Source: Pelomonas baiyunensis (lineage in GTDB: Bacteria; Pseudomonadota; Gammaproteobacteria; Burkholderiales; Burkholderiaceae_C). Taken from it: DNA of 64,000 nt. Position 1 is the stretch's first letter. Every line of letters starts with the position of its first letter. The notes under the pieces are model-generated. The model saw nothing but the letters and a program-made list of their open reading frames with translations, was not told where the DNA came from and searched no databases. A program made the translations under genes and the position numbers. The stretch is from assembly GCF_043555935.1 (NCBI RefSeq), contig NZ_JBIGIB010000005.1, forward strand, positions 186,001 to 250,000. Reading direction: 5' to 3'. Below, piece by piece: positions 52,727-61,075 of this stretch.

Positions 52727-53278
52727 ATGGGTGAGATTCGAATCATTGGCGGGCAGTGGAAGCGCTCCAAGCTGCCCGTGCCCGACGCACCGGGCCTGCG
52801 GCCCACGTCGGACCGCGTGCGCGAGACACTCTTCAACTGGCTGGGCCAGACGCTGACCGGCTGGTGCGTGCTGGACGCTTTCGCGGGCAGCGGCGCGCTG
52901 GGCTTTGAGGCCGCCTCGCGCGACGCGGCCGAGGTGGTGCTGGTGGAGCGCGATGCCAAGCTGGCCGCCGGCCTGCGCGCCAGCGTTCAGCGCCTCAAGG
53001 CCACGACGATGAAGGTGCATGCGGCCGATGCGCTGGCCTGGATGCGTGCCGCACCGCGCGGCGGTTTCGACCTCGTGCTGCTGGACCCGCCCTTTGCCGC
53101 CGACCTGTTCGACGCAGCCCTGGCCGCAGCGCTGCCGCTGCTGGCCGAGGGCGGGCTGATCTACGTGGAAGCGCCGCACAGCATCACGCCGCCGGCCGGT
53201 TTCACCGTGTGGCGCCAGGGGCGTGCGGGCGCGGTGCACTACCACCTGCTGCGCCGCGAGGACAATCCCGCCCCATGA
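52727..53278 (+). CDS. rsmD: 16S rRNA (guanine-966-N2)-methyltransferase
   Basis: A 183-residue SAM-dependent methyltransferase. It begins IRIIGGQWKRSKLPVPDAPGLRPT SDRVRETLFNWL (the RsmD hallmark), followed by the SAM loop LDAFAGSGALGFEA and the catalytic LLDPPF motif (the DPPF form of the N-methylase motif). It lies 27 bases after hisF and overlaps coaD by 4 bases, forming the conserved rsmD-coaD-ferredoxin set. Confidence 0.95.
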   Translation: MGEIRIIGGQWKRSKLPVPDAPGLRPTSDRVRETLFNWLGQTLTGWCVLDAFAGSGALGFEAASRDAAEVVLVERDAKLAAGLRASVQRLKATTMKVHAADALAWMRAAPRGGFDLVLLDPPFAADLFDAALAAALPLLAEGGLIYVEAPHSITPPAGFTVWRQGRAGAVHYHLLRREDNPAP

Positions 53279-53772
53279 CGACCCGTACGACCATCACCGC
53301 CGTCTACCCCGGCACCTTCGACCCGATCACCCTCGGCCACGAAGACCTGATGCGCCGCGCCGCCGGCATGTTCGAGCGCCTGGTGCTGGCCGTGGCCGTG
53401 GGCCACCACAAGAAGACCATGTTCACGCTGGACGAGCGCCTGGCCATGGCGCAAGAGGTGGCCGCGCCCCTCGGCAACGTCGAGGTGATTGCCTTCGACG
53501 GCCTGCTGCGCGACTTCGTGCGGGCACACGACGGCCGCGTGGTGGTGCGTGGACTGCGCACGGGGGGCGACTTCGAGTACGAGTTCCAGATGGCCGGCAT
53601 GAACCGCAAGCTCATGCCCGAGGTGGAAACCATCTTCCTGACCCCCGGCGAGCACCACCAGTACACCTCCAGCACCTTCGTGCGCGAGATCGCGACGCTG
53701 GGCGGCGAGGTGGCCGAGTTCGTGTCGCCCGGCGTGCTGGCGCGCTTGAACGACAAGTTCAAGGGGAGCTGA
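53275..53772 (+). CDS. coaD: Phosphopantetheine adenylyltransferase
   Basis: A 165-residue enzyme of the coenzyme A pathway that adenylylates 4'-phosphopantetheine. The nucleotidyltransferase motif is PGTFDPITLGHED, with RGLRTGGDFEYEFQMAGMNR and SSTFVREIATLGG as further conserved sites. It is full length, and its ATG overlaps the rsmD stop by 4 bases. Confidence 0.97.
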   Translation: MTTRTTITAVYPGTFDPITLGHEDLMRRAAGMFERLVLAVAVGHHKKTMFTLDERLAMAQEVAAPLGNVEVIAFDGLLRDFVRAHDGRVVVRGLRTGGDFEYEFQMAGMNRKLMPEVETIFLTPGEHHQYTSSTFVREIATLGGEVAEFVSPGVLARLNDKFKGS

Positions 53773-53774
53773 CG

Positions 53775-53795
53775 ATGGCGCTGATGATCACCGAC
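53775..53795 (+). repeat. Duplicated ferredoxin 5' end, first copy
   Basis: ATGGCGCTGATGATCACCGA (to 53795) repeats the start of the ferredoxin gene at 53897-53917 with one mismatch. From this first ATG a 43-codon frame runs to a stop at 53904-53906 that overlaps the true ferredoxin start. It looks like a relic or decoy start made by a local duplication. Confidence 0.9.
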
Positions 53796-53896
53796 ACGCA
53801 CGGCGGGAATCGGCAAGGCATGCCTTGCCCCGCCGAGCGCGGCGCGCGCATGCAGGCGCGTGCCGTATTCGTCCGGCAGCCCGATGGAGTCGCAAC
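53796..53896. repeat. 101-base palindromic insert between duplicated ferredoxin starts
   Basis: The insert holds a perfect 18-base palindrome GGCAAGGCATGCCTTGCC (53812-53829), flanked by CGGCGGG (53801-53807) and CCCGCCG (53829-53835), which would form a long hairpin. It is bounded by the 21-base direct repeats. This is consistent with insertion of a small palindromic element and target duplication, or with slippage. No transposase is present. Confidence 0.8.
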
Positions 53897-54148
53897 ATGG
53901 CGCTGATGATCACGGACGAATGCATCAACTGCGACGTCTGCGAGCCGGCCTGCCCGAACAACGCCATCTCGATGGGCGCGGAGTTCTACGAGATCAACCC
54001 GGCCAAGTGCACCGAGTGTGTGGGCCACTTTGACGAGCCGCAGTGCGTGATGCTGTGCCCGGTGGCCTGCATTCCGGTGAACCCGGCGCACGTGGAAAGC
54101 CGTGAGACGCTGCTGCAGAAGTACGAGCGCCTGACCTCGGCCGCCTGA
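53897..54148 (+). CDS. 4Fe-4S ferredoxin (YfhL-like)
   Basis: An 83-residue cytoplasmic two-cluster ferredoxin. The first cluster motif is CINCDVCEPACP (Cys 9, 12, 15, 19); the second uses CTECVGHFDEPQC and MLCPVAC, with the insertion typical of YfhL/Alvin-type ferredoxins. The start is taken as ATG 53897; the identical start 122 bases earlier reads into another frame. It follows coaD as in related genomes. The electron partner is unknown. Confidence 0.95.
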   Translation: MALMITDECINCDVCEPACPNNAISMGAEFYEINPAKCTECVGHFDEPQCVMLCPVACIPVNPAHVESRETLLQKYERLTSAA

Positions 54149-54295
54149 CCTCTTTCGGCGGATGCGCCCCCTTTCGGCGCAAGGCCATGGCGCAAGGCCC
54201 TGGCCCACGGCCCGGGGCCGCTACATCCCCTCACCATTGCTCACGCCGCGCGCGCTGCGGCCTGCCTACAGTGCCGCAGCGCTGTGGGAGTGGGC

Positions 54296-56107
54296 ATGGA
54301 CGACACGAGCAACCGGGCTGACACGGCCCCTCCGGTCGACACGGTCGACACCTTGGACCCCTTGAACGGCCGGTGTGCGCCGACGCCGGGCACGTCGCCG
54401 GACACCCAACCCGCCGCCGATCGCGCGGCCGGTGTATTGGCCGCCGCCAGCGCAGCCGCCTTGCTGGCGGCCTGCGGGGGTGGAGGGGGTGCGGCATCGT
54501 CGGCCGGCCCGGGGGAGGGCGCGCCCAGCACGCCCGGTGCACCGCCTGCACCCCCGCCCACGCGGCGTGATGCCGCCCGCTTCCTCTCGCAGGCCACGTT
54601 CGGCGCCACCGGCCCGGCCCAGGTGGACGCCTTGGTGGCGCAGGGCCTGGACAGCTGGCTCAATGCCCAGTTCGCCCAACCCGCGGCGCTGCACCTCGAC
54701 TACCTGAACCGCCAGCGCGGCCGCGACCAGGCGCCCGGCGAGAAGCCCTACGTGCCCGAGGAAGCCAGCTACGAGGCGATCTGGCAGCAATGGCTGAGCG
54801 GTGAAGACCAGCTGCGCGCCCGCGTGAGCTGGGCGCTGCTGCAGATCTTCGTCATCAGCAACATCGCCCCCGACATCCGCCCCGTGGCCATGAGCAGCTA
54901 CCTGGACATGCTCAACCGCAACGCCTTCGGCAATTGGCGCACGCTGCTGCAGGACGTGACCCTGCACCCCGCCATGGGCTACTACCTGAACCTGCTGGAA
55001 AGCGAAAAGGGCGACCCGGCGCGCGGCACCCACCCCAACGAAAACTACGCCCGCGAGGTGCTGCAGCTGTTCTCCATCGGGCTGGTGCAGCTGAACGCCG
55101 ACGGCACGCCCAAGCTCGACGCCGCGGGCAAGACCCAGCCCACCTACGACGAGGCTGTGGTGAAAGGCTTTGCCCAGGCTTTCAGCGGCTGGAGCTACGG
55201 CGGGCTGGACAACAACCAGCCCGACCTCTTCCACAACCACGACGACAACGATGAGGCCCTGTGGGTGGTGCCCATGAAAGCCTGGGCCGGCTACCACGCC
55301 ACCGGCGAGAAAAAGCTGCTGGACGGCAAGACCCTGCCCGCCGGCCAAACGCCCGAGAAGGACATGGCCGATGCGCTGGACGCGATCTTCCAGCACCCCA
55401 ACGTGCCGCCGTTCTTCGCCCGGCAGCTCATCCAGCGTCTGGTGACGAGCAACCCCAGCGCAGCCTACGTTGGCCGCGTGGCGGCGGTGTTCGCCAACGA
55501 CGGCGCCGGTGTGCGCGGCAACCTGCGGGCCGTGGTGCGCGCGGTGCTGCTGGACGCTGAAGCCCGAGGCGACAGCCCGGCCGCTTCGGTGGCCAAGCAG
55601 CGCGAGCCGGTGGTGCGCTTGGCCAACGTCCTGCGCGGCCTGGGTGCCAAGAGCGCCAGCGGCCAGAACCGCATCCAGTACCTCGACAGTGCGGACGACG
55701 CGCTGGGCCAAAGCCCCTTGCTGGCGCCGTCGGTCTTCAACTTCTATTCACCCGCGTTCAAGCCGGCCGGCCCCATTGCCGCGCAGGGCTGGGTGGCGCC
55801 CGAGTTCCAGATCAGCGGCGAAACCGCCGTGGCGGGCTCGTTGAACTTCTTCGCCGAGTTGTTTCAAAGCGGCGGCTACGGCTGGCCCGAACAGCACCGG
55901 CTCAACCTGGACCTCACCAGCCTTGCCGCCCTGGACGCCAAGGCACTGGTGGACCGGCTGGACCTGCTGTTCTTCAACCTCGGCATGAGCGACAGCACCC
56001 GCCAGCGGCTGACCACGCTCATCGGCGCGATCGACAGCAAGACCGATTCGGTCAAGGCCGCGTTGATCGTGACCGCCCTCAGCCCTGACCACGTGATTCA
56101 GCGGTGA
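54296..56107 (+). CDS. DUF1800 exported protein
   Basis: A 603-residue protein. The ATG at 54296 follows GGGAG at 5 bases. The leader holds an unusual Asp/Thr-rich stretch before a hydrophobic segment ending LLAACGGGGG (lipobox-like), then a Pro/Ala-rich linker. The body has DUF1800 hallmarks: RFLSQATFGATGPAQVDAL, THPNENYAREVLQLFSIGL, LADALDAIFQHPNVPPFFARQLIQRL, and PSVFNFYSPAF. The function of DUF1800 is not established. It is paired with the DUF1501 gene 40 bases downstream, the usual arrangement. Confidence 0.88.
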   Translation: MDDTSNRADTAPPVDTVDTLDPLNGRCAPTPGTSPDTQPAADRAAGVLAAASAAALLAACGGGGGAASSAGPGEGAPSTPGAPPAPPPTRRDAARFLSQATFGATGPAQVDALVAQGLDSWLNAQFAQPAALHLDYLNRQRGRDQAPGEKPYVPEEASYEAIWQQWLSGEDQLRARVSWALLQIFVISNIAPDIRPVAMSSYLDMLNRNAFGNWRTLLQDVTLHPAMGYYLNLLESEKGDPARGTHPNENYAREVLQLFSIGLVQLNADGTPKLDAAGKTQPTYDEAVVKGFAQAFSGWSYGGLDNNQPDLFHNHDDNDEALWVVPMKAWAGYHATGEKKLLDGKTLPAGQTPEKDMADALDAIFQHPNVPPFFARQLIQRLVTSNPSAAYVGRVAAVFANDGAGVRGNLRAVVRAVLLDAEARGDSPAASVAKQREPVVRLANVLRGLGAKSASGQNRIQYLDSADDALGQSPLLAPSVFNFYSPAFKPAGPIAAQGWVAPEFQISGETAVAGSLNFFAELFQSGGYGWPEQHRLNLDLTSLAALDAKALVDRLDLLFFNLGMSDSTRQRLTTLIGAIDSKTDSVKAALIVTALSPDHVIQR

Positions 56108-56147
56108 GGGCCCCGCGCCAACACGCCCTGCTCGAAGTGAGGTTCCC

Positions 56148-57491
56148 ATGACGATCCGTCGACGCCAACTGCTGCAGTGGGGCGCAGCCGCCGCAGCGCT
56201 CCACCCCTGGGCCCAGATGCAGGCGCTGGCCCAAAGCGCGCCCGCCGCGGGGGACTACCGCGCGCTGGTGTGTGTGTTCCTGTTCGGCGGCAACGACGGC
56301 AACAACCTGCTGGTGCCCGCCGACGCCCGCTACACCGCCTACCAGCGGGCCCGCCCCAACCTGGCGCTGGACCGCAGCACGCTGCGGCCGCTGAGCCTTT
56401 CCAACGCGAGCGGGCTGGCCCTGCACCCGGCGTTCACCGGCCTGCAGGGGCTGGTGAACACCGGCCAGGCCAGCGTCATCGCCAACACCGGCCCCCTGCT
56501 GCAGCCCACCACGCTGGCGCAGTACAACGCCCGCAGCGTGCCGTTGCCCAGCAACCTGTTCTCGCACAGCGACCAACAAGGCGCCTGGCAAAGCGGCATG
56601 CCCGAAGCGCCGCCGCGCAACGGCTGGGGCGGCCGCCTGCTGGAGCGCGCCGTGGCCGAGGGCCAGGTGAACCGGGGCTACGCGGCCATCAGCCTGTCCG
56701 GCGGCAACGTGTGGGAGGCGGGGGACAAGAGCCTGACGCCGTACCGCGTGTCGTCCAGCGGGCGTTTCGGCTTCGAGTTCTACAACCCTAACGCCCGCGC
56801 CGGCAGCGACCCGCTCTCGGCCGCCGTGGCCGCCACGCTGGCGGAGACGCGCAGCCATCCGTTCGAGCAGACCTGGCTGAACCTGATGGGGCGCAGCCTG
56901 GAGGTGCAGCGCGTGCTGGCCGGCGCGCTGGCCAGCAGCAACGTCAGCACCCCGTTCCCGGACACGGGGCTGGGCCGCCAGTTGGGCATGGCCGCGAAGC
57001 TGATTGCGGCGCGTGGCGCGCTGGGCTTGTCTCGCCAATGCTTCTTCACCTCGCTGGGCGGCTTCGACACCCACGGCGACGATCAGCTGCAGCGTCAGGC
57101 CGAGTTGTTTGCCGAAATCGACGGCGCCGTCACGGCCTTCCAGGCGGCCATGGCCAGCTTGGGCCTGGCCGACAGCGTCACGCTGTTCTCGGCCAGCGAT
57201 TTCGGCCGCACGCTGGCCAGCAACGGCGCGGGCACCGACCACGGCTGGGGCAGCCATCACTTTGCCGTGGGCGGCGCGGCGCGCGGCACCAACGGCGGCA
57301 AGCTGCTGGGCCGCTTCCCGGACCTGAGCGCCAACGGGCCCGATGACGTGGGCCAGGGCGTGTGGCTGCCGTCCACCGCCACCGACCAGCTCGGCACCGA
57401 ATGGGCGCGCTGGTTCGGCGCTGACGCCGCCACGCTGGACGCGGTGTGGCCGCACGGCCGCAGCTTCGATCGCGTGGCCGGCTGGGCCTGA
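56148..57491 (+). CDS. DUF1501 exported protein
   Basis: A 447-residue protein with a Tat-type signal (MTIRRRQLLQWGAAAAAL). The mature part is of the alkaline-phosphatase/sulphatase-like DUF1501 type: VCVFLFGGNDGNNLLVP at the start, ALHPAFTGLQGL, GGFDTHGDDQLQRQAELFAEID and SDFGRTLASNGAGTDHGWGSHH, whose Asp/His residues may hold a metal. Its partner DUF1800 protein precedes it. Substrate and role are not established; an export or surface function is inferred. Confidence 0.9.
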   Translation: MTIRRRQLLQWGAAAAALHPWAQMQALAQSAPAAGDYRALVCVFLFGGNDGNNLLVPADARYTAYQRARPNLALDRSTLRPLSLSNASGLALHPAFTGLQGLVNTGQASVIANTGPLLQPTTLAQYNARSVPLPSNLFSHSDQQGAWQSGMPEAPPRNGWGGRLLERAVAEGQVNRGYAAISLSGGNVWEAGDKSLTPYRVSSSGRFGFEFYNPNARAGSDPLSAAVAATLAETRSHPFEQTWLNLMGRSLEVQRVLAGALASSNVSTPFPDTGLGRQLGMAAKLIAARGALGLSRQCFFTSLGGFDTHGDDQLQRQAELFAEIDGAVTAFQAAMASLGLADSVTLFSASDFGRTLASNGAGTDHGWGSHHFAVGGAARGTNGGKLLGRFPDLSANGPDDVGQGVWLPSTATDQLGTEWARWFGADAATLDAVWPHGRSFDRVAGWA

Positions 57492-57549
57492 AGCGGCAAC
57501 GTTCCGTGCGCTTGGGCCTCGCTCGCCCCTTGCCTCCGTGCGCGAAGGC

Positions 57550-58629
57550 TCAGCGCGGAAACACCGCCTGCAGCACCTGCGCCAGCCGGGCGCCGGCGCG
57601 CAACAGCTGCTGGTGCTTGATTTGTTCCGCGCGGGGGCTGTAGCCCTCGGGAAGCACCACGCTCCAGTGGCGGTCCTGGCGCGGTGAGAAGCTCATGCCA
57701 TCGAACGCCTCCCGGGCCACATCCAGCGACTCGGTGGCCCAACGCGCCGGCCAGGCCAGCGGATCGCCGCTGTGGTGGGGCAGGCGGCGCGCCGCGGCCA
57801 ACCAGGCGGCATCCACGCGGGCGGGCTTGAACTTCTCGGGCACGCCGTCCCACACGCTGTGCAGCTTCACCGGGCCGAAGCCCGCGCCCACGGGCTCGCC
57901 GGGGTGGGTGTGCGCGCCGGGGGCGGAGGGCGCGGCCGGCGGGAGCGGGGCAGGCTTCGGGGCGGCCGTCACCCACAGGCTGTTGCCGCCCACGGTGTCG
58001 GAGGCGGGGTCGAAGCCTTGCTTTTCGGGGTCGACGCGCTGGCCCTGCGCGCTCAGGTACACCGCGCCCACATGCAGCGGTTGGTGGATGTCGCCCACCA
58101 GGTGCGCCACCAGCAGCAGCGCTTCGCGCGGGCTGCGCAGCTGCGGCGGCCCCGCCACGGGCTGGCCTTGCAGCACCTGCAGCGCATGGCGCAGTGCGCC
58201 GACGATGTCGTCCTCCCGCGTGCCCGCAAAGCCCAGCAGGTAGCGGCTTCGCTGCAGGGCCACGTCGGTGTAGTGCAGTTGTTTGTGGCAGCTGTCCTCG
58301 CCGGCCAGCGTGCACTGCCGGTCGTTGCGCTTCACGTAGTCCGCCATCTCGGCGATGCGCTCGGGCGTCTCCAGCGGCGCGCATTCCGCGTACTTGCCGG
58401 GGTTGGGGTAGCTGTAGCCGCGGGCCGGCGAAATGCCCTTGGCGCAATCGGCCCACACCGCGGCTTGCGGCAGCGTCATGCCGCCCAGCAGCGCGGTCAC
58501 GCGCGCCTCGGCCGGCGTGCCTTGCAACAGGCCCGCCGCGATGGTGGCCACGGTCTGGTGGCCGTCCGCGCCCCAGGCGTGGGCGAGGGCCGGTAGTGAG
58601 AGACAGACGGTCAGCAGCAGGGCGCGCAT
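57550..58629 (-). CDS. S1/P1-type nuclease
   Basis: A 359-residue exported zinc nuclease. After the signal (ending LALAHA-like), the mature protein begins with the Trp of WGADGHQTVA, as in P1 nuclease where that residue binds zinc. Other ligands are seen in VWADC, HYTDVAL and HLVGDIHQPLHVG. An internal Pro/Ala-rich insert (PKPAPLPPAAPSAPGAH) is unusual. ATG 58629 is chosen; a TTG at 58644 overlapping the cobQ stop (TTGA) is an alternative. It follows cobQ by 11 bases, so it may be co-transcribed. It would degrade single-stranded nucleic acid. Confidence 0.92.
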   Translation of the reverse strand: MRALLLTVCLSLPALAHAWGADGHQTVATIAAGLLQGTPAEARVTALLGGMTLPQAAVWADCAKGISPARGYSYPNPGKYAECAPLETPERIAEMADYVKRNDRQCTLAGEDSCHKQLHYTDVALQRSRYLLGFAGTREDDIVGALRHALQVLQGQPVAGPPQLRSPREALLLVAHLVGDIHQPLHVGAVYLSAQGQRVDPEKQGFDPASDTVGGNSLWVTAAPKPAPLPPAAPSAPGAHTHPGEPVGAGFGPVKLHSVWDGVPEKFKPARVDAAWLAAARRLPHHSGDPLAWPARWATESLDVAREAFDGMSFSPRQDRHWSVVLPEGYSPRAEQIKHQQLLRAGARLAQVLQAVFPR

Positions 58630-58640
58630 GGTGGGGGCTT

Positions 58641-60092
58641 TCAATCGATCAAGGCCGCGATCTTGCCCGGCTGGAAATGCAGGTCAATGAAATCCGCCAA
58701 CCCCTCGAACACCGCCTCCAGCGGCCGCCCCGCCTGGCCGAATAGGGCCTTCAGCACCGCGGGCTGCTCGAACAGGCCGTGGGCGTACACGCCCAGCACG
58801 CGGCCGGCCTGCCAGCCCACCGCTTCGCCGGCGCTGTTGCGCAGCGCCACGTGGGGGGCGGGCAGGCCGGCGTGCGGTTGGGTGCGGCCGTGGCGAATTT
58901 CATAGCCCGCCGCCTGCACGCCGGCCAGGGCCTGCCAGTCGCCGCTCAGGTCGCCGGCGAACTGGAACACGGCGCTGCGCAGCAGCTTCTGCGGCTCGAA
59001 CACCGTCACCAGCGGCAGCAGGCCCAGGCCGGGGGCGTTGCCGTCCAGCCCGTGCGGGTCGATGAGGGCTTCGCCCAGCATTTGCAGGCCGCCGCAAATG
59101 CCCAGGATGCGGCCGCGGTGGCTGTTGATGGCGAGGTCCAGCTTCTGTGCGCGCAGCCAGGCCAGGTCGGCCGCGGTGGCCTTGCTGCCGGGCAGGATGA
59201 CCCAGTCGGCCCCGGCCAGGTCGCGCGGCTCGCGGGCCCAGCTCAGGTGTACGCCGGGCAGCTGGCGCAGGGGCTGGAATTCGTCGAGGTTGGACAGCCG
59301 CGGGTAGGCCACCACGGCCACGCGCAGGCCGCTGTGGCTGCCGGTGGCGGCGTCGTCGAACACGCCGTCTTCCTCGGGCAGGCCGTGGCCGCGCCACATG
59401 GGCAGCGTGGCGATGGTGGGCACGCCGGTGAGCTGCTGCAGCTGTTCCGGCCCTGGGGCGAGCAGCCCCGCATCGCCGCGAAAACGGTTGAGCACGAAGC
59501 CGCGCACCTGGGCGCGCACGTCCTCGGGCATGAGCTGGTGCGTGCCGTAGAGGTGGGCGAAAGCGCCGCCGCGGTCGATGTCGGTCACCAGCAGGCAGGC
59601 AGCCTGGGCGTCGCGGGCGGTGCCCAGGTTCACGTAGTCGCTGGCGGCGAGGTTGATCTCGGCCGGCGAGCCCGCGCCCTCGATCACCACCACGTCGTTC
59701 TCGGCCATCAGCGCCTGCAGGGCGGCGCGCGCGTGGGGCCGCAGTTGCGCGCTGCGCTCGCGCCAGGGCATGCGAGAGAGTTCAGCGTTCACGTCGCCCA
59801 GCACCACCACCTGACTCTGCGTGTCGGCCTCGGGCTTGAGCAGCACGGGGTTCATGCGCACCTCGGGCACGCGGCGCGCGGCCAAGGCCTGGAAGTACTG
59901 GGCGCTGCCGATCTCGCCCATCGTTCCATGCAAGCCGGGCACGACGCGCGCGTTGTTGCTCATGTTCTGCGCCTTGAAGGGCGCCACCTTCAGGCCCTGG
60001 CGGGCATACCAGCGGCACAGCGCCGTGGCCAGCCAGCTTTTGCCGGCACCGCTGGTGGTGCCCAGCACCATCACGGCCTTGCCTCGGGTCAT
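58641..60092 (-). CDS. cobQ: Cobyric acid synthase
   Basis: A 483-residue amidotransferase that amidates four side chains of adenosylcobyrinic acid diamide. The ATP-grasp-like N-terminal P-loop is GTTSGAGKSWLATAL, with QNMSNNARVV as a family signature. The glutaminase domain shows the nucleophile Cys in GICGGLQMLG and a His in GVYAHGLFEQP. The start ATG at 60092 overlaps the cobC stop (ATGA). It is full length. Confidence 0.96.
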   Translation of the reverse strand: MTRGKAVMVLGTTSGAGKSWLATALCRWYARQGLKVAPFKAQNMSNNARVVPGLHGTMGEIGSAQYFQALAARRVPEVRMNPVLLKPEADTQSQVVVLGDVNAELSRMPWRERSAQLRPHARAALQALMAENDVVVIEGAGSPAEINLAASDYVNLGTARDAQAACLLVTDIDRGGAFAHLYGTHQLMPEDVRAQVRGFVLNRFRGDAGLLAPGPEQLQQLTGVPTIATLPMWRGHGLPEEDGVFDDAATGSHSGLRVAVVAYPRLSNLDEFQPLRQLPGVHLSWAREPRDLAGADWVILPGSKATAADLAWLRAQKLDLAINSHRGRILGICGGLQMLGEALIDPHGLDGNAPGLGLLPLVTVFEPQKLLRSAVFQFAGDLSGDWQALAGVQAAGYEIRHGRTQPHAGLPAPHVALRNSAGEAVGWQAGRVLGVYAHGLFEQPAVLKALFGQAGRPLEAVFEGLADFIDLHFQPGKIAALID

Positions 60093-61075
60093 CGGGTCTC
60101 TCCTTGCATCTGCATCAGGACCTGCCGCAGCGCCTGCTGCGCGGCCGGGGTTTGGGTGGACACGCGCACCCAGCCGGGCAGGCCGAAGCTGGTGGCGTCG
60201 CGCACCGCGATGGCGTGTTCGCGCAGGCGTGCGGCCGTGTCGTGGTGGGGTGGGCGGGCCAGCCAGAACGGCGTGGTGCTGGGCAGCTGTTCCCAGCCCA
60301 GGCCGGCCAGCAGGTTGCGCTGCTGGGCCGTCCAACTGCGCAACGTGGCGCGGGCTTGGGCCAGCCAGGCCTGCGTGTCAGCGGTGAGCCAATGCGTGAG
60401 CAGGGCCACGCCCTCGGCGGACAGCACCCAGCTGGGCGCCAGCGACAGGGCCTGGGCCCACACCGCGTCGGCTTCGGGGGCGACGAGGTAGCCGGCCCGC
60501 ACGCCGGTCAGCCCGAGGGCTTTGTTGGGGCACACCATCTGCCAGGCGCCGGGCGGCAGTGCCGGCGTGGCGCCGTGCAGGCGCAGCGGCTCGTACGCGC
60601 GGTCCACCACCACCAGGGCGCCGTGTGCACCGGCCTGCAGGGTGGGCCAGGTGGCCACGCTGGCGCCGGTGGGGTTGCAGGGCTCGCAGATCCACACCAG
60701 GGCGGTGGCGCTGGGGCGGATGTCCTCGGGCGACGCGTAAGCGCGCACCGCCATGCCCAGCGCCTGCGCGGCCAGCGCGTAGTCGCCAAAGCCGGGCTCG
60801 GGCGCCCACACCTCGCGGCGGCCGGTGAGGTGGGCGGCCAGGGTCAGGCGCCGAATGCCCTCGGCCCCGCCTGCGGTGGGCAGCACCCGGCGCTCGTCGC
60901 CCAGCAGGCTGCGCAAGGCGCGGTAGTGCGGGTCGGGGTAGCGGCTGCGGTCGGCCTGCATCACGGCGTTCAGCAGGGCTGGCGGTGGGCCCAGAGGGCT
61001 GGCGTTGGTGGAGAAGTCGTGCAGCACCGGCGGCCCGCCATCGGGCCCGCCGTGCACGGGCAGCCGCGGTGTCAT
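60089..61075 (-). CDS. cobC: Threonine-phosphate decarboxylase (CobC/CobD-like)
   Basis: A 328-residue PLP-dependent enzyme supplying the aminopropanol phosphate linker of the cobalamin nucleotide loop. ATG 61075 is chosen because it overlaps the cbiB stop (ATGA). It has the FSTNASPLGPPPAL start, ICEPCNPTGASV, and the PLP lysine in CPNKALGLTGVRAGYL. It resembles histidinol-phosphate aminotransferases such as hisC at 48547, but its position in the cob cluster settles the assignment. Confidence 0.92.
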   Translation of the reverse strand: MTPRLPVHGGPDGGPPVLHDFSTNASPLGPPPALLNAVMQADRSRYPDPHYRALRSLLGDERRVLPTAGGAEGIRRLTLAAHLTGRREVWAPEPGFGDYALAAQALGMAVRAYASPEDIRPSATALVWICEPCNPTGASVATWPTLQAGAHGALVVVDRAYEPLRLHGATPALPPGAWQMVCPNKALGLTGVRAGYLVAPEADAVWAQALSLAPSWVLSAEGVALLTHWLTADTQAWLAQARATLRSWTAQQRNLLAGLGWEQLPSTTPFWLARPPHHDTAARLREHAIAVRDATSFGLPGWVRVSTQTPAAQQALRQVLMQMQGETR

